From NCBI RefSeq assembly GCF_004798865.1, contig NW_025335587.1, forward strand, positions 704,542 through 768,541: a DNA stretch of 64,000 bases, in the 5' to 3' direction. This stretch comes from Varanus komodoensis. Lineage: Eukaryota > Chordata > Lepidosauria > Squamata > Varanidae. Below are positions 33,017 to 45,810 of the stretch, piece after piece. Within the stretch, counting starts at the first letter, position 1. Each line of letters begins with the position of its first letter. Both the position numbers and the translations under genes were made by a program. Under the pieces are notes generated by a model. It had not been told where the DNA came from. It ran no database searches and saw nothing but the letters and a program-made list of their open reading frames with translations.

Positions 33017-36000
33017 AATTTTAGTACATAGCCTTAAATAGTAGGTTACAATGTCAGGAAAGTTGCTGCTCTAAAATGTAAGCCTTTTTAGAACTCTCTT
33101 TTCCCAATCAAACTTTTTCTGAGCTTTTATTTTTATTACTCCAATATTGAGAATCCACAGGAAATCCTTGGATGAACTATTTCCTCCCCAACCTACAAAC
33201 CTCAAAAGGTAAGAAATCCTTTAAACCAATGCTTTTTGCAGACTGTTTAAATTAGAGAGATGCTAATCTCACATTTTATGGGTCATGGAAGATGTTGAAG
33301 CCTAGGCTTAGACATGTGGGAAAAGTTTTGGACTTCTTAGTAGGACAATTTGCAGAGAGGCTAGTATGGAATAATGTATTTAGCTTCACTGACCTTCCAG
33401 CAGTAGCAAATTCAAGCTGTATTTTCTTGAGCTGACTTTGACTATAGCTAGAGTTTTTGCTGCATGCCTGTTTGCTTTTATGTTTCTAGCCAACATTCAT
33501 TACACTTTACTAAAAATACACTGTTCTTCAGCATTTACCCATTTTCTTGTTAGAAAGCTTGCATATATGCACATGAAACTGAGAAATTTCAAGTAGGGGA
33601 GACATCTAGGAAAACAAAAATTTGGAATTCGGAAAGGAAAGGATGTATTGGAAGTTAAAAATAACATCCAGTTACTTCAATTAAAAGTATGGGTGTCAGA
33701 AACAGAGACAAATATCTCATTCTCCTTATACTTTCCTAGCAAGAAAGCATTACTGTAGCCTTTAGCAAAAACACTTCATGGGTTTGAGCTGACAATTTTG
33801 ATGGTGTGGATAATGATGGAGATATACTTACTAAAAATCTCAAGGCAGAGCAGTAGGAAGATCTTTCCTTGCCAGAAGCCTAAGCGTGCTGCTGTTGCTA
33901 CTTAGGTGAAACACATGGACAGTAACTGGCACCTTCTCAGTTCTCACCCTGATGTCTCACTTTCTGAGCTGGCACCTTTCCTTATAAAGTGAGTTACCGG
34001 AGTACAATCTGAGAATGTTTTTATTATTCCTTGGTAAGAAGGAGCTCTGGACAAAAGCAGAAGTTTTTAAGGTATACGGGGCAGGGGTGAGTATAAAAGA
34101 AGCATGACAAGCTCCATCTAGTCATGAAGACAGAAAACAAATATCCTAAATCTGTCCTTGGGTCAACCAAATATCAAATAGGCGGCAGTTATGTGTTTGT
34201 GTAAATTCAATCATTTCATTACCGTCCTGAGTGCAGCTAGTTTGCCGCTTTCTCCCTCACCATCCTTAGCTTGCTGTATGCTATGACAGGAGGTTGACAA
34301 GCTGTGAAAGCCACCTCGATGAGGTCAGTGTCAAGGAAACAAACTCAGCAAAACAGGTCCAGGGGGAGCCACTTAAAAAGACTCCCCCAGTGTCTATGAG
34401 AAAGCCTGTCTGAATCTGACATCCTACAATGAGGAAAGAGTTTAGTTTCTTTAAAGGGACAGTTAAGGAAGCAAAACCATGAAATCATCTGCTAGAATTT
34501 CTGTTTGCAAAATCATGCCCCCTGTTAAAGTTCCTCATAAAAGCCTTTTGCCTAGTTGGTTCCATATGTTCTCAAAACCTCATCATTATTGCTGCTGAAA
34601 GGCAGGAGTAGTTAATAGGCTGTGGTTTGGCAGTGACCCGGGGAGACCTTAAGACCTTGATTTTTCCCTTTCAAATTGCTAATTAACCAGTTTAATAAAA
34701 TGGTTTGAATCTGACCAAAGAACTCAGCTTAACCACTATGCATCCTACAGCGCCACTGGTTATGAAGCTTGCAATTAGATGTTTGTGCCGACAACATGCA
34801 GCCATGAGATTTTAGCTGATTTACTGAACACTGAATTTGAACAAGCAGAACGTTTCATGAAACACAAAATACAAACCCGGAATTTCACATAGATTTCCTT
34901 CTTCCCAAGCAGAACACTGACCTTTATCCAAAGTTCAGTGCTCATTGACCAATAAAGAGTGCAGTGAATATAGAAACAGTTTGACAAGTTGCACTGCTTA
35001 ATTATGCAACATCTTCCTGGATCAAAAGGAACATTTTGCATATTGATGTTGTATTTCGGTACAGCCTAGCATATATAAGAGCTCTTCTCAGTAACAGCAG
35101 GTTCAAGAAAGTCTGATCTATCAACCTCAGAGTGACATGGTCTTCATTGCAAACTACCGCCTTCTTTTGAACACACGGTGCAATAGCTCAACTTTGTGTC
35201 TCCCCAGGCCTGATAGCCCCATAGTACTATCATCCATCTGAGTGAATGTTGTGCTTGTATTAAGGTAGGTCACTCACTTCAATCCAGCTCAAATCTCTTT
35301 GTGATTCACATTCACAACAATTTCAAAGATTTGCGCTTTCAGACTCACAGCATCATTCCTTGTTAAGTCTGCAGATATTTTCCTGAACTTGCATCACTCT
35401 CAGCTAGACTCCGTGTCAAACTCTGAGTGTTAAAGTTCTCTGTGTGTTCCCCAATGGTCTCGAACAGTCAAAGGACCCTGTAAACTCTTGTAGGAATGTA
35501 ATAAACACAGATTCCTGCACTTCAGGATCTTTCCTAGCAGACTCCCATTCTCTGACATGTGTCCCCTTCCTCATGTCTAAGGCTTCTAGTAACTTCGCAA
35601 TATCTGATGGAAAATTCTATCAGATAAGATTCCTTTGAGTAGTCCGAGGCTCAGCTAAGCTAGGGCGCAATATCTTCTTCAGGCCAGGTGAGTTCTCTTT
35701 TGGGACTCTATCACTATGACTGCAAGCCACTTCTCCTAGTATCTACCATCAATCATCTTCCCCTATACCCCATGACTTCACAGAGCAAGCTTAATGTGTC
35801 TATTCAGAAGTAAGTTTCTCTGTGACTACGGAGGTTTAGTCCCTGGAAAGTGTGTTTAGAACTACATACTTAAAACCACTAAAGACCAGTTGCATCTTCC
35901 CCACTTGGGGAAAATGGCAGCTTCTGGGAAGTAATTTTTGCCATACTGCAGGGTAAGAAGAAAGTCTTACGTTCCCTTCCCTTCCCTATAGACCCAATCC

Positions 36001-36731
36001 CATTCAAGGTCCCCACAGTAATTATGTTTAAAGTAAAAGAGAAATGTTAAATATATTCGCACATTTAACTTATCTAGCCCTAATTCCTTAACACCAACAC
36101 ATTTGCACACTGGCATTAAGGAATTACAAACTTTTTCAAGCAAAGTACTTGGAATGTACTTGAAGCAAGAGTTCATTGACTAATGTCAAACAGTGCCATA
36201 CAACTGAAAAAAGAGGAGTTGGGGTTGTAAACCCAGATCGCTTATTATTTCTGATGTTCTCCTGGCAAGATCAGATGTACAGAATGGCTAACCAACCTTT
36301 TTCACCACTGAGGAAACTTCTTTTGAGAAGGAAAAGCACAGACGTTCCTCATTTCTGTGCATTCCAGAGCCCTGACAGAAAAATTATGTCAAGAAGTCCT
36401 AAAAGGGACTCAAACATCCCCCTGATAGTAAGACTGTGAACTCTTACTCAGACTTCCTTGTTTCTATTAGTCAAATTGGTATGAAATTCTAAGGAGCTTG
36501 AAGAAATACTTTTGAGGTTAAACAACAGGGTTCTCTGACCACAAAACAATTACTAATTTGTAGGCAACAACAAAAAACAACTTTATGACAAACATGTTTT
36601 CCTCATTGATTTATCCTGTGCTGTGTTTGCATAAGCCAACTTCTGCTACAGTTAACCAAGAGGAAACAACAATGGTTTAAAAGGTTTAGTTATAGAATCA
36701 AACTTAGTGCTCTTTAATGATGCCCTGTAGC
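33017..36731. other. intron, repeat-poor
   Basis: No repeat family was recognised except a possible P2 arm near 35801. The 34240-34720 stretch is unique-looking and a candidate conserved noncoding block. No exon was supported. Confidence 0.45.
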
Positions 36732-36807
36732 TTATTTCTATACATGCTATTTGGAAATTATGTCCACTGAGTTAATCCCACATAAGGATGCATGTGATTG
36801 CACCCTT
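36732..36807. repeat. short palindromic repeat, family P2
   Basis: TTATTTCTATACATGCTATT is paired with AAGGATGCATGTGATTGCAC around GTCCACTGAGTTAATCCCAC, the family layout seen at 62356 and 1385. Confidence 0.55.
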
Positions 36808-36986
36808 AGGCAACCTTGGATATATGTCGCAAGTTACCACTTCTTATTATAAAGTGATCCCTTGGAAATACCTCAAAGTAATCCTACTGTTTTCAGTGGA
36901 ATAATTGTGGAAGGGACTAAGTACTGTGACAGTAGACCTGAAGACTGTAAACTCAATTTGATAGACTAAAATTCCCCCGTCTGATT

Positions 36987-37094
36987 TCCCCAACCCTCCA
37001 AGATATTTTTAGCTATCATTCCCTTCAGCCTAGCCAGCATGGAGGATGACAGCTATAGCCCAAAACATCTGAATGGCACCAGGGTGAAGAAGGC
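36987..37094. repeat. palindromic repeat, family P1
   Basis: Left arm CCCCAACCCTCCAAGATATT, centre AGCCTAGCCAGCATGGAGGA, right arm CAAAACATCTGAATGGCACC. A moderately diverged copy. Confidence 0.65.
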
Positions 37095-37206
37095 TAATGA
37101 AGACAGACTGAAGTTTCAGTAGCAAAATGGCTCAGTATGAATTGGCACAAAGGAATGGTTTAATAATGGTTTAGGCCAATTCACATGGAGTACAGTTTCA
37201 GAACAT

Positions 37207-37606
37207 CAAATCACAGGATTTGTTGTTGTTGTTAGTCGCAAAGTCATGCCCGACCCATCACGACCCATGGACAACATTCCTTCAGGCAATCCTGTCCTCC
37301 ACCATCCCTTGGAGTCCACCCAAACGCCCACCCACTGCCTTAGTGACTCCATCAAGCCACTTCATCCTCTGCCATCCCCTTTTCCTTTGCCTTCAATCAT
37401 TTCCAGTATCAGGTTCTTCTCCAGGGAGTCCTTCCTTCTCATTAGGTGGCCGAAGTATTTGAGTTTCATCTTCAGTATCTGGAGCATACTGCTTTAGACT
37501 GCTTCTAAAGAGCAGTCAGGGTTGATCTCCTCTAAGACTGACTGGTGTCCTTGCAGTCCAAAGGATTCTCAGGAGTCTTCTCCAGCACCACAATTCAAAG
37601 GCCTCA
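37207..37606 (-). mobile_element. BovB/RTE LINE 3' end
   Basis: The plus strand begins with a TTGTTGTTGTTAGTCGCAAA tail, then GTCATGCCCGACCCATCACG. On the minus strand a decayed ORF2 C-terminus can be followed (KYFGHLMRRKDSLEKNL-like and CWRRLL-like segments). It is the same 3' end as the plus-strand copy at 45020, 5' truncated at about 37606. Confidence 0.85.
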
Positions 37607-39526
37607 AATTACAAGACTTAAACTACTTAGGACAAATTGGATATTTTTGGTTGGAAAGTTTCCTTTCCTTCAAATGAAGGAAACTTTGACAAAGAATTTG
37701 ACCTTACACTTTATCCACTCTGAGCAATGTGGACACTGTATCTCATGGTTAAATGTAAGTTGTGAATGCTAATCTGCAGTGTCCACACAGGAGAAGAACT
37801 CTCAACAGAAGAGTTAAAATGAGCAGTTCTCCTATATCACTGGAGTTTTAAATATTTATGTGAAGATAATTGTATCTGTCCAGAGTAAACACAGAAATTT
37901 ATTGGTGAAAATGACTTTGTTTTTCATCCACTTTTTCTGCTATTGTGCTTAACGTCAACCTTCTCTATCAACTAATACTGAGCCTTTATAAACCCTTTCT
38001 TTTAATTTATCCAAGCACTAAACAAAATCATACATACGTCATCACAGCATCTTTGAAAGGTCCTTATCCTCTTATTCTAGATGGAGTTCCTAGGCTAAGA
38101 AATAGCAGCTTGTATATAATCATCCAGCAAGTTCATGGCTGAGAAGGAATTTGTAATGGGATCTTTGCATCTCATAAGAATGGATGTTAACACTTTCTTG
38201 CAAAACAGGTGAAGTAGAAGGAATATTCTGGTAATATTATTCTATATTTAATCAGGGGCAACACACACAAACTTAACAATATTTTTACTACCATCTCCTT
38301 GAAATGCTAGGGAAATTGAATACAGCTGAACAATCTCTGTTAGTGCCTGATAAGTATCCAGTTGAAGAGTTCAGTGGATCACATCCAACTTTTTCTTGAC
38401 TCATTAAAAAACAAAACTATTAATCAAAGTCTTTAAGTAGCTTGACCTCTCAAGTGCATAAACTATATTCTGCAGAACAAATTGGATATAAAGTATGTGT
38501 GATGTTGTAAGTCCGCTGTGTTCACTCCTGATTTTGTTCAAGCTTTGTTTCAACTGATTTCCAACCTTTTGCTGTTCTTCAACAATTAGATGAGTGTGAG
38601 TCTTCCATTTAGCCAAGTCTCCAAGCTATGGATACTGTTGTGGAGACTAAACACCTATTGTATCTGTTTAGTAGAAGAGTGATCCCTTATACTCTCTTGT
38701 TAAAAAAAGTGTACTCCTCCTCATCAAATTACTCCTTCACCAAGCAAAACTGGTCCAACAAAGTTAACCTCATTACTAAATGTGTATTTCTTAATTTTCA
38801 TGGCAAGATTGCCTAGACCAAAACATTTCAAAGTAATGTAACATACCTTTATGGAGAAACAACCCAGTGCATCACCTTACAAAATGGACTGGAGAAATAT
38901 ATTCATACATTAATGCTGAATAAACTCAAATCTAAATCTCAATCATATGTTCAAATACATTATCCTAGTTGTTTACTGGAGCAGAGTAAAAGTCTTTACC
39001 TACTAAGTCCCTGAAGAAACAATAACACTTTGCTTTTTCAAAATGGCCAGGGGAAGAGAGGGGCATTCATTTAGACAATCCTATGCTTGGAGAAACAACT
39101 GCTATTTATAAAGATGGCTTGGGCATTACAAGAAAAACTGATAACTAGAAATGTCAATTTCAGCTTTTAGTTTCATTAAAGTTACTGCATAATGGCTCAC
39201 TAAATCAACAGTAAACTCCTGTTTAACAATGGCTTAAAACAATCTATATTTGCTAAAGCCACATGAAATTATTTATGCTACTGATTTAAATTCCTTTTAT
39301 GTGTGACCAGATTTTGCAAATTCCCCAAATTATTAAAAAATACACAAACACAGCTTTCAGTCAAGTCATATTGTATTGTACCCATTTTGGCGTTTATCCC
39401 AGGAGAAAAGAAAGTGTTCTTGAAAGTAAATGAGATGATGATGCTTGACAAGTCAGATGTGATATTATCAAGATTCATTCAAAGGCAGTTTACCTACACA
39501 GAGATATCTAAATATGGCCCGCCTGC
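37607..39526. other. intron, no gene recognised
   Basis: AT-rich unique-looking sequence, no repeat family recognised. Confidence 0.5.
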
Positions 39527-39580
39527 CCTTCCTTCCTTCCTTCCTTCCTTCCTTCCTTCCTTCCTTCCTTCCTTCCTTCC
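39527..39580. repeat. (CCTT)13 microsatellite
   Basis: Uninterrupted 54-bp run, the same motif and length as the one at 13009. Confidence 0.98.
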
Positions 39581-41068
39581 ATGGTATTTTCTTCTTGTAA
39601 ATGGACACATGACAAAGTTGATGTCTTAATATAACCCCAATGAAATAAATAGAAATTGCAGCTTTAGAAGATGCCAAAAATGGCAAGTAGCATAGAAGAA
39701 TGCTGGATTTTACACAAATGTGCTCTGTGTGTGTTTAATGTTTTGCATGTTTTACACGCCTACTGTTGTAATATGGTAAGATTAATGGGAGCAACAGAAG
39801 GAAGGAGAATATAATCAATGTGGTACATGGAAATCTTTCTGCATCTGCACATACCCTTCTGAAAGCTCAAAGAAAATTAGATATTGAAGCATTTGGAAGG
39901 TTCAGGTAACTCAGCTTAACCTAGCTGAAGCAAATTATAAACAGTGCTTCTGAGCATGGATGAATTGCACTCCCCTCAGTACCTGTAGCCCACCCACAGA
40001 TGGATTAAAGAATAAGACTTCCTTTCAGGTCAGAGATTGTGGCTATGACTTGTGGCATTCCTCTTTTCCAAAGAGGATTGTCACCTGCAATTTGTGGAAA
40101 CACCCCCCGAGAGAAGAAAGTGGTAGGAAGGATTGTGCATATACATCAACATCAAAAAGAACAACAATCACAGTGTTTAATCATATCCCTTCTTTTCTTG
40201 ATATATTCTTTCACTGCCTTTCAACATTATACTGTACTTGAGCTATCATCCGCTTTTATCAATACCCAGTTGACTCATATAAGCAGAGCAGATTTCAGCT
40301 GAAAACCCCAAGAGACAAACCAATTAGTCAGTTAAGCCTCTTGTTGAAATGTCCGTCACCAAGAAGCCTTCCTTGGCAGTTTGCCTGGGAACAAGAAGAG
40401 CCATGCCAATGATCAGGGTCTTCCTTCATCTTAATGCACACACTGCCATGTTGTAAAAGAGCGCTGTCAAAGAATTCATTTTGAATGTATTTTCAAGCCC
40501 CCAAAACCTTATTTGGGGAAGCTGCTGACAGCAAAAGTTGTTACCCCGGTTTATTCAGCTCCTTTGTCACAAATGTAAAAGAAGAAATATGGGGATATCA
40601 TCCTCTCAGAATAAATGCAGCTGGGATTCAGTAATGGATGAGTTGCACACTAAAAGGGTACACTAAAGAAGAAAAAGAATGACTGAAACACATTGGGAGG
40701 TTCTCCTGCAGATGTCCCACTGAAGGAAAGGGTTCTGCACAGGCCTTTCCTGCGTACAGAGCAGAGGAACTTCTGAGTGGCTGGAACCTCCATCCTCCCT
40801 GTACGAGCTACTTTTCTGCTGAGCTGGTACAAATCAGAGTAAGTGTCATAAAGAACTATGGCCTAGAAGCTTCCCACCCCACAAGATGATTTCTGGTTGG
40901 TCCAATTTCACCTCCTGAGATGAGTGTTTGCTGCATGGGATCTTTCCTCCTAATAATTAACGGAGCCAAAGTCCAAGATCCAATGAAGACTTTGTTGCTT
41001 CTTGGGCCATCTCACCCATACTATTCTGAAGCACTGCTCTTTTTTTCAGTACATTATAGGATAGCTTT
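39581..41068. other. intron, repeat-poor
   Basis: The 40270-40640 block is free of recognised repeats and may be conserved noncoding DNA. No exon was supported. Confidence 0.45.
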
Positions 41069-41128
41069 GGTGCCCTCCAGATGTTTCAGGCATCCACCCC
41101 AGTCAGGGGAGGGGGCACCAAGTTCTGG
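41069..41128. repeat. palindromic repeat, family P1 (partial)
   Basis: GGTGCCCTCCAGATGTTTCA opens the left arm, and GGGGGCACCAAGTTCTGG gives a shortened right arm. The centre is mostly missing. Confidence 0.55.
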
Positions 41129-44124
41129 CAGGCAGCTGCAGGTTGTATCTCTAAAAGGATGTTGAAATAGACACTCGTAAGTGGTACAAAATGACATATC
41201 ACTGAGGCCATCTTGAGTACTGAAGGGTCCGTGTAGAAGTATAAAAGACCCAGGAGTGGCCTGTGAGTTTGACTGCTTCAGAATTAAAAGCATCCTTATG
41301 TTCCTGCAAGCCCTGACTATCTTTCTTCCCCACTATTGGGCATGATCTCCCCAATAGTTGTGGAATTGGGATGAGGGTATGCTAAGCAAGTATGTTACTG
41401 ATATCTACGAATGCTAGTTTTGTAATTTAACAAGGACTGTGGTGTCAAGAAGTATTTTCTTCATGTGAGAAGTATTTGCAGTTGCTCAAACGCCAATAGA
41501 GTTTTAAACTTTGTGCATCGCAACAATCCTTGGCCTAGTAAAAACTACTGATAGGTTGTTCCAGGGGCTAATGCAGTGGAAAAATTTCTACCAAGAAGGA
41601 GTGATTCCCTGGATCAGCTACCTGCCTGTCATGTCACTGCACACATCCTTGGATACTAGGTGATATAATATCCCATGATAAATAGGAGATTATGTCCCAT
41701 ATGGACTGAAACAACAGTTCCACTAATAGATCTGATAATCTGGTTTTCAAACACTTTAAGGGGATGCAGTTTCAGGTTTCAGTAAAAGATTTTTAAATAA
41801 CAGGCCAATATTCTTTGAAAGAATTAAAGGCCTTTTCTTGGATAGATGCAAGCTTAAATTGCCAACAAACACACATTTTAAAAGCAGTTGTTATGGTTAC
41901 ATCATTATACCTCAGAATACTCAGAGCTATAGCTGCTTCTGAGGAGTAATCACATATGATGTGAAACATACATCTTGCATGATTCCCCATGCCCTTGCAC
42001 ATGCACCCTGGAAGGACTACGGAGCTGTTCTTCTCGGGCTGCTTGTTACATATTCTTGAAAATACATGCAGCTTCACTGCAATGCATATTAAACTAGGGA
42101 AAGAAAAGGAGTGTTCTAATCCTCTGCGTAGCCTAGCTACATGGTCAATTCTATATGGCACAGATGTTTTTCTTATCCCTGCATTAGATAAGAAAATGTT
42201 TCCTACAGACCTGCAGTGATCAAGGCCGGAATCTGTCCTAATGCTTCCTATGGGGGAAGTACAAAGTTAATCCATCTCCGTGTGGAAGGAAACACAAGGT
42301 CTGAATAAGTGCAAAGAGAAAGAAGGGAAGCCACTTGATGCTGTTATTCTTCCTGGAACAGGTACAGACTGTAAATGCAAAACTCCATAGGATTTATTTT
42401 CCTATGTAAATATTTCTTCATATGGCATTGGCAGCACATATTTATGAGCCTTTGAAATGTGTTAGTAAATCTAAAGGGCTCAGTGCCTAGCGGTGAACCA
42501 CATAGCCTTGAGGACAAACAGTGTTGAACTGTGTGGGGTGGAGTAAGTAAATTCTTTCTGTTCAATAGTAAAATCACTAACTCCTATTAAGGATGGAGTT
42601 TTCATAAATCCGGTTAGGGGTTTCCAGGGGCCAGCAAGGAACTCCAAATAACTTTTCCCTGCTGCCTGAGACAATTTTACCTTCCTTTCCTGTGCTTCAC
42701 TTTCTACAGTCATGATAAACACATCTGTCCTCATTAGAGCAAATGGTGAGCCTTGGAATACATGTGGACACCACCTGCAGAGAGGGGTGAGGGTCAGATG
42801 GATAGAAAGCTGCCCCACTGGAAGGTTTTCAGAATTTTGGTCAACTGTCCACCAGATTCTAGATTCTGAATCTGTGCATTCAGAAATAGCTGCTCAAATT
42901 GCTGCAGCTGGCCAAAGAGGTCAAGACTGTGCAACTCTGCCCCTAATACCTCTTTGCATGTTTTATTCTATGGAGGGACTCTATTCACCACATGAAATGG
43001 AACCCATCATCCCCATAGCACAGGCAGGTGGACTATTTGGCAGCAGTGCTCTCCCCTGCTCATTGACATCTTAGGAGATGGGGGTCAGCAGATGCTTACT
43101 GTGCTCGGGGACAGTGTTAAGGTAGGCATGGTTGAACAGGTGTCCAGGGCCCAGCAGGGGCCCACTAAAAAGTGCCCCCTTGACTTTCCCTTCCACTTCA
43201 TGATTGCAACCTGTTCACCCACATCATGAACTGGCTCATACAAAGGTGGTGGTGGAAGGAAGGAGGTGTCACTCTTCTCATTATTCTGCCTGTCCACCAT
43301 GCAAGTGATTGCAATGAGGAGGAAGAGGATGAGGAGCAATCACAGGGGTGACTGTGTGGGTGAGAAGATGGACTTGCTGAGTGAGGTGGTGTCAGGCCCA
43401 AGAGCCCCAAGAGACCTGGAGCTGGCACTCAGTCTGCTCCTTATTGGTTATCTATGTTTAACTCCGTGAATCATAAGTTCTGTAGGTGTGATCCATTGCA
43501 AATTAAACCTTTGGATCAAGAGAAAATCTCTTATGAGCAAGAAAGGATGGCTTTAGAGAGAAAAGTTTAGAGAGAAAAGCCTGTCAAAAAAATCACAAAA
43601 GAGAGATTGCACAGCCTCTGTAACAGCAATCAGCCATGGAAATCTAGAAATGTCTGTTATCAAACTCTGGGATAGTTAACAGGGACAGTCATAATTCAAA
43701 CAAAACCCGGCAAGATGCAAAGCATGTACTCTTCCTCAGAGGCGTCTAGTCTTCCCATCAGGTAAAATTACACCATTGCATTTTCTAATAGAATCCTTTA
43801 GGGAATGCATTGTAAAGCATCTGTTAGATCTGCAAAGCTGTGATGAAAGCATCTCTCCCTTGGAGTTCATATGTCTTTTCTTCTCAAAACATAAAAACGG
43901 CCTAAGAGCTTCCTTCCCTCCCTGTAGCCCAAGCTGATGAGTAACTGCTCTGGACAGAGAGGAAGCTCTTCAGTTCTCTGCAAAACAATTGCAGTTCTCA
44001 GCATTCTCAGTAGATCCCTCAAAGAATGTGATTTCAGTCCCAAGAAGCATGATAACAGGAAGATAAAATCTCCATGCAGCCAAACTAATCCCATGAAACT
44101 GGGAAATTAAGGAAATTAATTAAC
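41129..44124. other. intron, no gene recognised
   Basis: The stretch 42600-43440 is somewhat GC-richer, with words such as CTGCTGCCTGAGACAATTTT and GGGGCCCACTAAAAAGTGCC (a perfect 8-bp inverted repeat, GGGCCCAC aside). It may be an old DNA repeat, but I could not identify ends. Open frames of 112-122 codons here have no known domain. Confidence 0.4.
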
Positions 44125-44980
44125 ATAGGAAGAGCTCTGCTGGATCTGTCAAAGGATCTATCTAATTAGCATAGTCTTCACACAATGGTCAGCCAAGGGA
44201 GCTCCAGAAAGAGGGAATGAATGCAGCAGCCTCTCCTCCCCAAATTCCTCAGTAACAAATATACCTAGGTACTTGGCTTCTATACAATACCAATCAGGAC
44301 TAGTAGCCATTGGTACCCTTCTCCTCCATGAATCTGCCCAATCCTTGTTCAAGCCACTCAAATTGGAGACCATTGATGCATCTCAAGGAAAGTTCACTGC
44401 ACACTGTGTGAAGGAGTATTTCTTTTTTATCTATCCTGAATCTCCCACAAACTAGCCCCAATGGACAATACAGGGTTCTAGTATTATGCGAAGGGGAGAA
44501 AAATGTCCACTTTCTCTGTCCGCATTGTCTACACCATGAATAATTCTGTATGCCTCCCTCATTTCTCATTTTCTAAGGTTAAACAATCTCATCTACTGGA
44601 ATCCTTCCTTATATAGAAGTTGCTCCAAAATCTTCATCATTTTAATTATCCCTTTCTGCAATTTTTCCTGCTCTGCAATACCCTTTCAATGTGCACTGAC
44701 CAGAACTATGTTCAGTATTCTGAGTGCAACTGCAGCATATATTTATATGAGGTCAGTATGAAATGGGTAGTGTTATTGTCAGTTCCTTTCCCAGTTATGC
44801 CCAACATGGAGTTTGCCTTTATTTCATTGAGCTGACATTTTCATCTAGCTATCCACCCCAATCATAAAATCTCCATCTTTGTCAGTCACAACTAGCTCAG
44901 GTCCTATCAGCTTATACTTGGGGCCAGAACTTTTCCCCTTGCAGTGTGTATCGCACATCACACTTGACTAAACATGCATT
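44125..44980 (-). mobile_element. CR1-clade LINE, ORF2 C-terminus and 3' UTR
   Basis: On the minus strand the decayed ORF2 reads in order: ELVVTDKDGDF-like, MKMSAQ, KGIAEQEKLQKGIIKM, LEQLLYKEGFQ, RLFNL, AYRIIHGVDNADRES, FSPLRIILEP and SG.IKKKYSFTQCAVNF. This matches the CR1-type order of EKDLG.-VVDS...LEKVQKRATKMI...LEQL.YEERL..LGLFSLEKRR. A 3' UTR ends with the TGCTGGATC tip near 44125. Several stops and frame changes show it is old. Confidence 0.7.
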
Positions 44981-45019
44981 AGCCTACTAGAACCCTACTA
45001 GTGTTAAGATTGAATTACA

Positions 45020-45810
45020 AAATGGAATTAAGATTGCCAGGAGAAATATCAACAACCTCAGATATGCAGAAAGTGAAGAGGAACTAAAGAGCCTCTTGAT
45101 GCGGGTGAAGGAGGAGAGCGCAAAAGTTGGCTTGAAACTCAACATTAATAAAACTAAGATCATGGCATCCGCTCCTATCATTTCCTGGCAAATAGATGGG
45201 GAAGAAATGGAGGCAGTGACAAATTTTATTTTCCTGGGCTCCAAGATCACCGCAGATGGGGACTGCAGCCAAGAAATTAAAAGATACTTGGCTACTGGGG
45301 AGGAAAGCTATGGCAAATCTAGACAGCATACTAAAAAGCAGAGACATCACCCTGCCAACAAAAGTGTGTATAGTCAAGGCTATGTTTTTCCCAGTTGTGA
45401 AATTTGGACCATAAGGAAGACTGAGTGACAAAGAATTGAGGCCTTTGAATTGTGGTGCTGGAGGAGACTCCTGCAAGTCCCTTGGACTGCAAGATCAAAC
45501 CAGTCAGTATCAGAGGAGATCAACCCTGACTGCTCTTTAGAAGGCCAGATACTGAAGATGAAACTCAAATACTTTGGCCACCTAATGAGAAGGAAGGACT
45601 CTCTGGAGAAGAGCCTAATGCTGGGCACAATAGAGGGCAAAAGAAGAAGGGGACGGCAGAGGATGAGGTGGCTAGATGGAGTCACTGAAGCAGTTGGTGT
45701 GAGCTTAAGTGGACTCTGGGGGATGATGGAGGACAGGAAGGCCTGGAGGAATGTTGTCCATGGTGTCGTGATGGGTCAGACACAACCGCAACTAGCAAGC
45801 AAGCAAGTGT
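45020..45810 (+). mobile_element. BovB/RTE LINE, ORF2 C-terminus and 3' end
   Basis: Plus-strand ORF2 C-terminus in two nearly intact pieces. 45096-45428 reads KVGLKLNINKTKIMASAPII, SWQIDGEEMEAVTNFIFLGS and KITADGDCSQEIKRY. 45450-45863 reads WCWRRLLQVPWTARSNQSVS, KYFGHLMRRKDSLEKSLMLG and GRQRMRWLDGVTEAVGVSLS. These are diagnostic BovB motifs. The YADD core is missing because the copy starts just after it. The tail is GTGATGGGTCAGACACAACC. A few frame breaks indicate moderate age. Confidence 0.95.

Noticed and set aside
42480-43440. Possible exons near 42712-43074 and 43085-43428
   Set aside because: Some splice-like AG/GT words are present, but the translations show no family resemblance and frames overlap on both strands.
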